From Schlegelella_A sp036496385 (GTDB lineage: Bacteria > Pseudomonadota > Gammaproteobacteria > Burkholderiales > Burkholderiaceae_C), in contig DASXLD010000006.1 of assembly GCA_036496385.1 (NCBI GenBank), positions 18,417 through 82,416 of the forward strand: a stretch of 64,000 nt of DNA, written 5' to 3'. The stretch's first letter is position 1. The number at the start of each line of letters is the position of its first letter. Made by a program: the position numbers and the translations under genes. Positions 35,022 through 43,076 of this stretch are shown here, piece after piece. Below the pieces are notes generated by a model. The model was not told the DNA's origin. It saw only the letters and a program-made list of their open reading frames with translations, and did not search any database.

Positions 35022-35840
35022 TCAGGGGGAGTCGAAGCGACCGTGCTTGCCGGCGCCGCCGACGAAGCGGCGGGCGCCGCTTTCGGCCTCGCCCGAAGCA
35101 AGCGTCGCCCGGCCGAGCGCGAATTCCTGGGCGAGCGCGTCGCGGCCGACGAGACCGTGCTGGCGGCGCGCGCTCAGCCGGTCGTTGCGCAGGCACTGCT
35201 GCGGAAACGCGGCGATCGTTCGCGCCAGCGCGCGTGCCGAAGCGAGCGCGTGGCCGTCGGCGACGACGCGGTTCGCGAGCCCGAGCGCGAGAGCTTCCTC
35301 GGCGCCGACGGCGCGGCCGGTGAGGATCAGGTCCATCGCCCGGCTCTCGCCGATGAGGCGCGGCAGGCGCACCGTACCGCCGTCGATCAGCGGCACGCCG
35401 AAGCGGCGGCAGAAGACGCCGAACGTCGCCGATGCGGCGGCGACGCGCAGGTCGCACCAGAGCGCGAGCTCGAGGCCACCGGCGACGGCGTAGCCTTCGA
35501 CGGCGGCGATCACCGGCTTCATGAGCTCGAGCCGGGTCGGGCCCATCGGGCCATCGTGCGCCATGTCGTCGTCGAGCGCGAGCGCGTCGGCCGCGCTGCC
35601 GAGGTCGTTCGGCGAGCTTGCGCCTGCGACGGTGCGCAGGTCCGCACCGCCGCAGAAGTGACCGCCACTGCCGGTCAGGATGGCGATGCGGGCGGTGGCG
35701 TCGGCGTCGAAGGCGCGGAACGCGTCGGCGAGCGCGCGCGCCGTCGGGCCGTCGACGGCGTTGCGCACTTCGGGGCGGTCGATCGTCACGGTCCAGAGCT
35801 CGCCGTCGCGGTCGATGCGGATCGTCTTTGTCGTCGTCAT
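35022..35840 (-). CDS. Enoyl-CoA hydratase/isomerase family protein
   Basis: Crotonase-fold enzyme, 272 residues: VTIDRPEVRNAVDGPTARAL, first oxyanion-hole block GSGGHFCGGADLRTVAG and second AAVEGYAVAGGLELALWCDL. The expected second acidic catalytic region reads FGVFCRRFGVPLIDGGTVRL, with a substituted Glu-containing pattern that is typical of the many crotonases not acting as classical hydratases. It is coupled by ATGA to the TetR gene and probably serves the same acyl-CoA pathway as the genes at 38-49 kb. Confidence 0.88.
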   Translation of the reverse strand: MTTTKTIRIDRDGELWTVTIDRPEVRNAVDGPTARALADAFRAFDADATARIAILTGSGGHFCGGADLRTVAGASSPNDLGSAADALALDDDMAHDGPMGPTRLELMKPVIAAVEGYAVAGGLELALWCDLRVAAASATFGVFCRRFGVPLIDGGTVRLPRLIGESRAMDLILTGRAVGAEEALALGLANRVVADGHALASARALARTIAAFPQQCLRNDRLSARRQHGLVGRDALAQEFALGRATLASGEAESGARRFVGGAGKHGRFDSP

Positions 35841-36445
35841 GCAGGCACCTCGCGCAGGAAGAGGGCGGTCGTCTGCGCCGCGAGCGTCTCGAGGTCGACG
35901 CCGCGCCGCCCGCGCGGCCGCGCGCGGTACCACGTCGCCGAGTAGTTGATCGCACCGAGGATCATCAGCCGCGCGACACGGGCGTCGGCGCCGAGCCTCC
36001 CTTCGGCGTGCAGGTCGTCGAGAGTGGTTTGCCAGATCGCGTCGTAGCGATCCTTGAGGTCGACGATGCGACGTCGGTGCTGCGCCGGCAGCGATCGCCA
36101 GTCGTACAGCATCACCGGAATGAAGTCGCTGCCGGCCTCGTGCAGGATGCCGAAGTGGGCGCGGACGAGACGATGGAAGCGCTCGGCCGCCGGCAGCCCC
36201 GGCGCCTCGACGACGGCGCGCGTGCGCTCGAGGCCGAGCCGCAGGCCTTCCTCCATCACGGCGAGCAGCAGCTCGTGCTTGCTCGCGAAATGATAGAACG
36301 GGCTGCCGGAGCGCATGCCGACGGCATCGGCGATATCGCGGATCGTCGTGCCGTCGAAGCCTTTCTGGCGAAACAGCTGCGCCGCGGCACGAACGAGGTC
36401 GCCGCGCCGGTTGTCGCTGCCGTTCTTCTTCGAGTTCCTCGGCAC
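35837..36445 (-). CDS. TetR/AcrR family regulator
   Basis: 202-residue repressor type: helix-turn-helix RGDLVRAAAQLFRQKGFDGT followed by TIRDIADAVGMRSGSPFYHF, then a helical ligand domain. GTG at 36445 is chosen because AGGAGG lies 11 nt upstream; GTG at 36454 is only 2 nt from it. A minus-strand TATTCT at 36498 could be its -10 box. The palindrome at 36465-36482 just upstream matches the perfect palindrome in the SDR/thiolase promoter at 45602-45623, implying autoregulation and control of that operon. CoA thioesters are typical ligands for such regulators (inference). Confidence 0.9.
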   Translation of the reverse strand: MPRNSKKNGSDNRRGDLVRAAAQLFRQKGFDGTTIRDIADAVGMRSGSPFYHFASKHELLLAVMEEGLRLGLERTRAVVEAPGLPAAERFHRLVRAHFGILHEAGSDFIPVMLYDWRSLPAQHRRRIVDLKDRYDAIWQTTLDDLHAEGRLGADARVARLMILGAINYSATWYRARPRGRRGVDLETLAAQTTALFLREVPA

Positions 36446-36464
36446 GGGCGTCACGGCCTCCTGC

Positions 36465-36482
36465 ACAAAGCAACTGCTTGCT
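36465..36482. promoter_or_regulatory. TetR operator, copy 1
   Basis: ACAAAGCA-AC-TGCTTGCT: each 8-nt arm matches the corresponding arm of the operator core at 45604-45621 in 7 of 8 positions, with the same 2-nt centre. A further exact half-site TGCTTGGT lies at 36479-36486. It sits between a candidate -10 box and the TetR start codon. Confidence 0.65.
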
Positions 36483-36587
36483 TGGTCGAGCGAGAATAGC
36501 AAGCCGGCGATGGCCCGGCAAATGCGAACGCTGCGTTGATGGAGAAGACGCCGTCTTGCCCCTTGTGCTGAAAGAGCGCGCACCGAA

Positions 36588-38261
36588 TTGACCGACGCGA
36601 CCCTCCGTTCGTCCTGGCGCGGCCTCGTGCGGCGTCCGCGCTCGCCGCGGGCAATCGCGTTCTGGCTCGCGCTCTGGCTCGCCGTCGTCGGCAACCTCGC
36701 GCTCTGGCGCGAGCTCTATCGCTTCGGCGGCGGGGCAGGCATGCTCGTCTCGGCGGCGGGCGCGTTCGTCATCGTCCTCGCCGCGCTCTCGGCGCTGATG
36801 CTGCTGACGGCATGGGGCCGCTGGATGAAGCCGCTCTGGATCGCCATCCTCGTTGCCGCCGGCGTCGCCCAACACTTCATGCTGACCTACGGCGTCGTCA
36901 TGGACACCGCGATGCTCGCCAACACGATGCAGACCGATCCGCGCGAGGTCGGCGATCTGCTTGGCTGGGGATTCGCGCTCGACGTGGCGCTCGTCGCGTT
37001 GCCCGCGGTGCTGATCGTCGCCATGCCGGTGCGGCGGACACTCTGGTGGCCGCAGCTCTGGAAGAACGCCGCCCTGTTCGCGCTCGCTGTCGTCGTTGCG
37101 CTCGCCGCCAGCTTCGCGATGTTCAGCCGCCTCGCGCCGCTGGTGCGCAACCACATGCACCTGCGCTACATCGTCAACCCGATCGCCGGCTTCACGTCGG
37201 CGGCGTCGGTCGCGCTGGAACCGCTGTTCAAGAAGAGCACCGTGCTCGTTCCGATCACCGCCGGAGCCGCGCTCGGCCCTAGCTATGCCGGCGCGCGGAT
37301 GCCCCCGCTCATCGTTGTCGTCGTCGGCGAGACGGCGCGCGCCGATCACTTCTCGCTCAACGGCTACGCCCGCGATACCAACCCTGAGCTCGCCAAGACG
37401 GGCGTGTTCAGCTTTCGCGACGTCCGCTCCTGCGGCACCGACACCCGCGATTCGGTGCCGTGCATGTTCTCGCCGCTCGCCAAGAGCGAGTTCGAGAGGC
37501 GGAGCGGCAAGCGCGAGAACCTGCTCGACCTCCTGCAGGCGGTCGGCCTCGCCGTCCTCTGGCTCGACAACCAGTCGGGCTGCAAGGACGTCTGCGCGCG
37601 CGTGCCGACCGCGACGACGGCTGACCTTCCGGCAGCCGATGCAGAGCGCCTTTGCAGCGGCGGCGAGTGCCGGGACGAGGCGCTCCTCGTCGGTCTCGAC
37701 GAGCGAATCGCAAAGCTCCCCGAGGAGCGCAGGAAGCGCGGCATCGTGCTCTTCCTGCACCAGATGGGCAGCCACGGCCCGGCGTACTCCAAGCGCTCCG
37801 GCCCGACCGAGAAGCGATTCGTCCCCGAGTGCACCGACATCGAGCTGGCGCGCTGCGACCACGACCAGCTGGTCAACGCCTACGACAACTCGATCGTCGC
37901 CACCGACCGCATGCTCGCGGCGACGATCCGCTGGCTGCAGCGGCACGCCGTCGACCACGCGACGGCGCTCGCCTACATGAGCGACCACGGCGAATCGCTC
38001 GGCGAGCTCGGCATCTTCCTGCACGGACTGCCGTATCGCTTCGCGCCGGAGGCGCAGACGCGCGTCCCCTACATCGCCTGGATCGGCGACGCGCTGGCGG
38101 CCGAGCGCGGGATCGACGTCGCCTGCGTCGGCCGGCGCCTCGATGTGCCGCAGAGCCACGATGATCTCTACCACACGGTGCTCGGCCTGCTCGACGTCAC
38201 GACGCCGACCTACGACCGCGCGCTCGACACTTTCGCCGCGTGCCGCAAGAAAGCGCCCTAG
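36588..38261 (+). CDS. EptA-like phosphoethanolamine transferase
   Basis: Inner-membrane sulfatase-fold enzyme that transfers phosphoethanolamine to lipid A, 557 residues. Five N-terminal helices precede a periplasmic catalytic domain. Zinc and nucleophile residues are visible: Glu248 in VVGETARADHFSLNGYARDT, Thr286 in SCGTDTRDSVPCMFS (flanked by the disulfide cysteines 282 and 292), and SDHGESLGE near the end. The start is a TTG at 36588; GTG near 36629 is an alternative. It is transcribed divergently from the TetR gene and shares its upstream region. Confidence 0.9.
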   Translation: MTDATLRSSWRGLVRRPRSPRAIAFWLALWLAVVGNLALWRELYRFGGGAGMLVSAAGAFVIVLAALSALMLLTAWGRWMKPLWIAILVAAGVAQHFMLTYGVVMDTAMLANTMQTDPREVGDLLGWGFALDVALVALPAVLIVAMPVRRTLWWPQLWKNAALFALAVVVALAASFAMFSRLAPLVRNHMHLRYIVNPIAGFTSAASVALEPLFKKSTVLVPITAGAALGPSYAGARMPPLIVVVVGETARADHFSLNGYARDTNPELAKTGVFSFRDVRSCGTDTRDSVPCMFSPLAKSEFERRSGKRENLLDLLQAVGLAVLWLDNQSGCKDVCARVPTATTADLPAADAERLCSGGECRDEALLVGLDERIAKLPEERRKRGIVLFLHQMGSHGPAYSKRSGPTEKRFVPECTDIELARCDHDQLVNAYDNSIVATDRMLAATIRWLQRHAVDHATALAYMSDHGESLGELGIFLHGLPYRFAPEAQTRVPYIAWIGDALAAERGIDVACVGRRLDVPQSHDDLYHTVLGLLDVTTPTYDRALDTFAACRKKAP

Positions 38262-38274
38262 CGCCGGTCGGCGC
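38261..38274. terminator. Small hairpin between convergent genes
   Basis: GCGCC and GGCGC pair around GGTC in the 25-nt gap where eptA-like and thioesterase genes converge. The stem is short and has no T-run. Confidence 0.25.
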
Positions 38275-38286
38275 CGCACGCCCTCC

Positions 38287-38775
38287 TCAGGAGACGATGT
38301 AGGCCGCGCTGCCGGTCGCGAGCAGCTTGCCCTCGGCGTCGCCGAACTCCATCCGCGCCGTCGCGACGCGCGAGCCGAGGCGCAGGACCTCGCCGTGCAG
38401 CGTGAAGCGCTCGCCGATCGCGGGCCGCAGGTAGTCGATCCTGAGGTCGATCGTGCCGAGCTTGCCGAACCGCCGCAGCCGCTCGGCCGGCGCCTCGTCC
38501 ATGTGGCGCGCGCCAATCGCCGCCATGACGGCGAGCCCTGCCATCGCGTCGAGCGTCGCGCTGATGACTCCGCCATGCAGCCGCTGGTGGGCGTAGTGGC
38601 CGATCAGCTCGGGCCGCATCGCCAGGCTGCCGGTGACGCCGCTCGCCGCCAGCGATCCGACCCGCAGCCCGAGCACGGCGTTGAACGGGATGCGCTCCTC
38701 GAACAGCCGCGTCAGCGCGCCGACGAACTCGGCCTCGAACGCGCGCGCCGGCGCCGCGCCGCGAGTTCCACTCAC
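38287..38775 (-). CDS. PaaI-like hotdog thioesterase
   Basis: 162-residue hotdog-fold protein with HYAHQRLHGGVISATLDAMA, the HGG-helix motif of the PaaI/YigI thioesterase group. It hydrolyses acyl-CoA esters, presumably releasing CoA from dead-end intermediates of the adjoining pathway. GTG at 38775 overlaps the stop of the acyl-CoA dehydrogenase gene (GTGA). It is the last gene of the six-gene minus-strand operon. Confidence 0.85.
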   Translation of the reverse strand: MSGTRGAAPARAFEAEFVGALTRLFEERIPFNAVLGLRVGSLAASGVTGSLAMRPELIGHYAHQRLHGGVISATLDAMAGLAVMAAIGARHMDEAPAERLRRFGKLGTIDLRIDYLRPAIGERFTLHGEVLRLGSRVATARMEFGDAEGKLLATGSAAYIVS

Positions 38776-39932
38776 AGGCCCAGCTGACGCGCCGCCAGCT
38801 CCTTCATGATCTCCTCGCTGCCGCCGCCGATCATCATCACCTTCACCTCGCGGTAGATCCGTTCGCTCTTGGTGCCGCGGACAAAGCCGGTGCCGCCGAG
38901 GATCTGCACCGCCTGGTCGGCGCAGAACTGCATCGCCTGCGTCGCCTGGTTCTTCAGCAGACAAAGCTCGGCGACCGTCTCGCCGTCGAGGGCGCCGGCG
39001 TCGTAGCGCGCCGCGAGCGAATCGATCCAGGCGCGCGCGCCGAGCACGCGCATCCGCATGTCGGCCAGCTTGTGGCGGACGACTTGATGCTCGACCAGGA
39101 GCTGGCCGAAGGTCTTGCGCTGGCGCGCCCAGGCGAGTGCTTCGTCGAAGCAGACGGCGGCGAAGGCGCAGGCCGTCGAGGCCATCAGCAGCCGCTCGCC
39201 GTTGAAGTTGTCCATGATCGCGCGAAAGCCTGCGTTTTCCTCGCCGATGAGGTTCGCCGCCGGCACCCGGCAACCGGCGAACGAGAGTCGCGCCGTGTCG
39301 CTGCACCACCAGCCCATCTTGGCGAGCAGCGTGCGCTCGAGGCCGGGCGCATCGCCGGGAACGGCGAGCAGCGAAATGCCGCTCGCACCGGGCCCGCCGG
39401 TGCGCACCGCGACCGTGATCCAGTCGGCGCGCATGCCGGAGGTGATGAACGTCTTTTCGCCGTCGACGACCCAGCTGTCGCCGTCGCGGCGCGCACGGCA
39501 GGCGATGCGCGCGACGTCGGATCCGGCGCCGGGCTCGGTGATCGCGAGCGCGGCGATCTTCCTGCCGGCGAGAACATCGGGGAGGATCCTCTGCTGCAAC
39601 TCGGCGCTGCCGCGGGCGACGATCGGCGGCAGGCCGATCGCGTGCGAGAACAGGCTCGCGAGCAGGCCGCCGCTGCCGGCGCGCGCGACTTCCTCGCCCG
39701 CGATCAGCCGCCACGCGATCGGTGCCGGGGTGCCGCCGAGGTGCTCCGGGTAGCCGAGGCCGAGCAGGCCGGCGGCGGCGGCCTTGGCGTAGAGCTCGCG
39801 CGGAAAGCTGCCGGCTTCGTCCCAGCCGTCGACGTGCGGCGCGATCTCGCGCTCGACGAAGCGGCGCGCGCTGGCGCGGAACGCATCGCGGTCGGCGCGC
39901 TCGTCGCCGTCGATCGCGGCGGCGGCGCTCAC
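38772..39932 (-). CDS. Acyl-CoA dehydrogenase (first of two)
   Basis: FAD-dependent desaturase of acyl-CoA thioesters, 386 residues. ACAD motifs: ALAITEPGAGSDVARIACRA, VDGEKTFITSGMRADWITV, KMGWWCSDTARLSFAGCRVP, QRKTFGQLLVEHQVVRHKLA and QILGGTGFVRGTKSERIYRE. Starts with GTG overlapping the biotin-carboxylase stop (GTGA). Acts in the cytoplasm with electron-transfer flavoprotein. Substrate unknown; a branched-chain acyl-CoA is likely from the operon context. Confidence 0.92.
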   Translation of the reverse strand: MSAAAAIDGDERADRDAFRASARRFVEREIAPHVDGWDEAGSFPRELYAKAAAAGLLGLGYPEHLGGTPAPIAWRLIAGEEVARAGSGGLLASLFSHAIGLPPIVARGSAELQQRILPDVLAGRKIAALAITEPGAGSDVARIACRARRDGDSWVVDGEKTFITSGMRADWITVAVRTGGPGASGISLLAVPGDAPGLERTLLAKMGWWCSDTARLSFAGCRVPAANLIGEENAGFRAIMDNFNGERLLMASTACAFAAVCFDEALAWARQRKTFGQLLVEHQVVRHKLADMRMRVLGARAWIDSLAARYDAGALDGETVAELCLLKNQATQAMQFCADQAVQILGGTGFVRGTKSERIYREVKVMMIGGGSEEIMKELAARQLGL

Positions 39933-41896
39933 GCCGTCACCTCGACCAGCGGCTGGCGCGCCGCCACCTGGTCGCCAGCGCGCACATGCAGCGACACGAT
40001 CCGGCCCGCATGCGGCGCGCGGATCTGATGCTCCATCTTCATCGCCTCGATGACGATCAGGAGGGCACCGGCGGCGACCTGGGTGCCGGCGGCGACGCAC
40101 GCCTGCGTCACCCGCCCGTGCATGGGGGCGACGAGGAGTCCGGAGGCGCCGGGCTGCGCGCGCGAGCGGCCGCGCAGCCGCAGGTCGGTCGCCGCCAGCT
40201 CGCTGCCGTCGGCTTGCCAGTGGCAGGCGCCGTCGCCGATCTCGGCGAGGACTCGGATCGCGCGGCCGTCGATGACGACGTCGAGAGCCAGCGCGTCGTC
40301 GCGGCGTCGGGCGATCTTCTCGATGCGGTGCGTTTCGCCGTCGCAGCTGGCATCGAACACGGCGCGCGTGCCGAGCAGCCGCCAGCGCCGCGCCGCACCG
40401 GCGAGCTCGATCGCAACGGTGGTGTCGAGTGCCGGCGAAGACGACCAGCCGTCCCAGAGCGGCGCCAGCGGCGTCCGCGGCAGAAGAGCGAGCGAAGCCG
40501 TGGCGGCGGCTTCGAGCCAGCCGGGAGCGGGCGTCGCGCGGGCGGCATCGTCGCCGAAGCGGCGGGCGAGGAAGGTGGTGTCGAGGTCGCCCGCCGCGAC
40601 CTCGGGATCGCGAAGCACGCGAGCGAGGAACGCTCGGTTGGTCACGACGCCCCAGCACACGGTGGCGCCGAGCGCCGCGGCCAGGCGTTCCAGGGCGGCG
40701 CCGCGCGTCGGCGCGTGCGCGATCAGCTTTGCGAGCATCGAGTCGTAGAACGGCGGCACCACGACACCGTCGGCGAGGGCGTGCTCGGTCCGGACACCGG
40801 TCGGCGGCCGCCAGCGGACGATGACTCCCGACTGCGGCAGGTAGCCCTGCGCCGGATCTTCGGCGCACAGGCGCGCCTCGATGGCGTGGCCACCCGCTTC
40901 GAAACGTCCGAGCAATTCGTCCTGCGGCCACGGCAGCGGCTCGCCCACAGCGACGCGGAGCTGCCACTCGACGAGATCGAGCCCGAGCAGCGCCTCGGTC
41001 ACCGCGTGCTCGACCTGCAGCCGCGTGTTCATCTCGATGAACCAGAACGCGCCCGCAGGGTCGAGCAGGAACTCGACGGTGCCGGCACCGCGGTAGCCGA
41101 CCGCGCGCGCGACCGTCACCGCGACCTCGCCCATCCGTCGGCGCAGCGCCGGCGAGACCGCGGGCGACGGCGCCTCCTCGACCAGTTTCTGGTGCCGACG
41201 CTGCAGCGAGCATTCGCGTTCGCCGAGGTGGACGACGTTGCCGTGCGCGTCGGCGAAGACCTGGATCTCGACGTGGCGCGCGTCGTCGACGGCGCGCTCG
41301 AGCAGCAGCCGTGCGTCGCCGAACGCTGCGCGCGCCTCCGCCGCGGCGGAAGCGATCGCGGCATCGAGCTCGTCGTCGCCGGCGACGCGGCGCATGCCGC
41401 GGCCGCCGCCGCCGGCTGCGGCCTTGACCATCAGCGGAAAGCCGAGCTTGCGGGCCTGCTCGCACAGGGTTTCCGGCGACTGATCCGCGCCGTCGTAGCC
41501 GGCCAGCACGGGAACGCCCGCAGCCGCCATTGCCTGCCGTGCCGCAGCCTTGTCGGCCATCGCGCGCATCGCCGCCGCCGGCGGGCCGACCCAGACCAGG
41601 CCGGCGGCCTCGACTGCGTCGGCGAACGCGGCGCTTTCGCCGAGAAAGCCGTAGCCGGGATGGACCGCCTCGGCGCCGCTCGCGCGCGCGGCGGCGACGA
41701 TCGCATCGATGCGCAGGTACGAGTCAGCGGCGTGGGTGCCGCCGATGACGACGACGCGGTCGCATGCGGCGGTGAACGGCGCCTCGCGATCGGCGTCGGA
41801 GGCGATCGCCACGGTCGCGATGCCCAGCCGTTTCGCCGTCGCGGCGATCCGCGCGACGATCTCGCCGCGGTTGGCGATGAGCAGCGGCCCGAGCAT
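39929..41896 (-). CDS. Acyl-CoA carboxylase alpha subunit (biotin carboxylase + BCCP)
   Basis: 655 residues. Biotin-carboxylase domain (LLIANRGEIVARIAATAKRL; ATP loop KAAAGGGGRGMRRV; catalytic EMNTRLQVEHAVTE), BT linker domain, and a C-terminal biotin carrier with Lys620 in EAMKMEHQIRAP. This is the alpha subunit of methylcrotonyl-CoA/geranyl-CoA/propionyl-CoA type carboxylases, not of AccBC. The ATG overlaps the stop of the second acyl-CoA dehydrogenase (TGATG). With the beta subunit at 43077 it should form the carboxylase complex; the gene order interrupts the two subunits with a dehydrogenase. Confidence 0.93.
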   Translation of the reverse strand: MLGPLLIANRGEIVARIAATAKRLGIATVAIASDADREAPFTAACDRVVVIGGTHAADSYLRIDAIVAAARASGAEAVHPGYGFLGESAAFADAVEAAGLVWVGPPAAAMRAMADKAAARQAMAAAGVPVLAGYDGADQSPETLCEQARKLGFPLMVKAAAGGGGRGMRRVAGDDELDAAIASAAAEARAAFGDARLLLERAVDDARHVEIQVFADAHGNVVHLGERECSLQRRHQKLVEEAPSPAVSPALRRRMGEVAVTVARAVGYRGAGTVEFLLDPAGAFWFIEMNTRLQVEHAVTEALLGLDLVEWQLRVAVGEPLPWPQDELLGRFEAGGHAIEARLCAEDPAQGYLPQSGVIVRWRPPTGVRTEHALADGVVVPPFYDSMLAKLIAHAPTRGAALERLAAALGATVCWGVVTNRAFLARVLRDPEVAAGDLDTTFLARRFGDDAARATPAPGWLEAAATASLALLPRTPLAPLWDGWSSSPALDTTVAIELAGAARRWRLLGTRAVFDASCDGETHRIEKIARRRDDALALDVVIDGRAIRVLAEIGDGACHWQADGSELAATDLRLRGRSRAQPGASGLLVAPMHGRVTQACVAAGTQVAAGALLIVIEAMKMEHQIRAPHAGRIVSLHVRAGDQVAARQPLVEVTA

Positions 41897-43050
41897 CAGC
41901 GCCGCGACGGCAGCGTGTGCATGTACTTGGCGATGATGCCGAGCATCACCTCGTCGGCGCCGCCGGCGATCGAGCCGAGCCGGCCGTCGCGATAGTGGCG
42001 CGCGACGGGGTTGTCCCAGGTGTAGCCCATGCCGCCCCAGTACTGCATGCACGCGTCCGGAACCATGCGGCCGAGCCGGCACGCCTTCAGCTTGGCCATC
42101 GACGCCCACTCGGTGACGTCTTCGCCGGCGATATATTTCTCGGTCGCCATGTAGACCAGTCCGCGCAGCGACTCGACCTCGGTCTTCAGCTCCGCGAGCC
42201 TGTAGTGGACGACCTGGTGGTCGAGCACGCTCTTGCCGAAGATCTGGCGCTCGCGCGCGTAGTCGGCGGTCTGCTGGATCGTGTTGAGGAGCGCCTGGAT
42301 CGCGTGCGCGGCGGCCCAGAGACGCTCCTCCTGGAACTGCATCATCTGGTAGGTGAAGCCCATCCCTTCCTCGCCGACGCGGTGGGTCTGCGGAACGCGA
42401 ACGTCGTCGAAGTGGATCAGGCCGGTGTCGCTCGACATCATCCCGATCTTGCGGATCTTCTGCGCCTTGACGACGCCGGGTGTCGTCATCGGCACCATGA
42501 TCAGGCTCTTGTTCTTGTGCGCCGCGCCTTCCGATGTGTTCGCGAGCAGGCACATCCAGTCGGCCTGCAGGCTGTTCGTGATCCACATCTTCGCGCCGTT
42601 GATGACGTAGTCGCTGCCGTCCTTCCTCGCCGTCGTCTTGATGCTGGCGACGTCGGAGCCGGCGCCCGGCTCGGAGACGCCGATGCAGCCGACCGCGTCG
42701 CCGGCGATCGCCGGCACCAGGAACTCGCGACAGAGCGCTTCGCTGCCGAAGCGGGCCAGCGCCGGTGTCGCCATGTCGGTCTGCACGCCGATCGCCATCG
42801 GCACGCCGCCGCAGTTGATGTGGCCGAGCGTCTCGGCCATCGCGACCGAGAACGAGTAGTCGAGCGCCATGCCGCCGTACTTCTCGGGCTTGGTGAGGCC
42901 GAGCAGGCCGAGCTCGCCGAGGCGCTTGAAGACCTGGTGCGCCGGGAACTGCTCGGCGGCTTCCCATTCGTCGACGTGCGGGTTGATCTCCTCGTCGATG
43001 AAGCGCTTCAGCGTGCGCTGGATCTCGTGGTGCTCGTGGCTCATCTGCAT
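41896..43050 (-). CDS. Acyl-CoA dehydrogenase (second; citronellyl-CoA dehydrogenase-like)
   Basis: 384-residue acyl-CoA dehydrogenase: EIQRTLKRFIDEEINPHVDE, GVPMAIGVQTDMATPALARF, CIGVSEPGAGSDVASIKTTA, GAKMWITNSLQADWMCLLAN, QYWGGMGYTWDNPVARHYRD and IAGGADEVMLGIIAKYMHTL. From memory the PMAIGVQTDMATPALARFGS and YWGGMGxxWDNPVAR blocks resemble AtuD of Pseudomonas (citronellyl-CoA dehydrogenase). ATG at 43050 or 43044. Preceded by the carboxyltransferase gene by 26 nt. Confidence 0.9.
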   Translation of the reverse strand: MQMSHEHHEIQRTLKRFIDEEINPHVDEWEAAEQFPAHQVFKRLGELGLLGLTKPEKYGGMALDYSFSVAMAETLGHINCGGVPMAIGVQTDMATPALARFGSEALCREFLVPAIAGDAVGCIGVSEPGAGSDVASIKTTARKDGSDYVINGAKMWITNSLQADWMCLLANTSEGAAHKNKSLIMVPMTTPGVVKAQKIRKIGMMSSDTGLIHFDDVRVPQTHRVGEEGMGFTYQMMQFQEERLWAAAHAIQALLNTIQQTADYARERQIFGKSVLDHQVVHYRLAELKTEVESLRGLVYMATEKYIAGEDVTEWASMAKLKACRLGRMVPDACMQYWGGMGYTWDNPVARHYRDGRLGSIAGGADEVMLGIIAKYMHTLPSRR

Positions 43051-43076
43051 CGTCGTCTCCACGACGTCGCCGGGCG

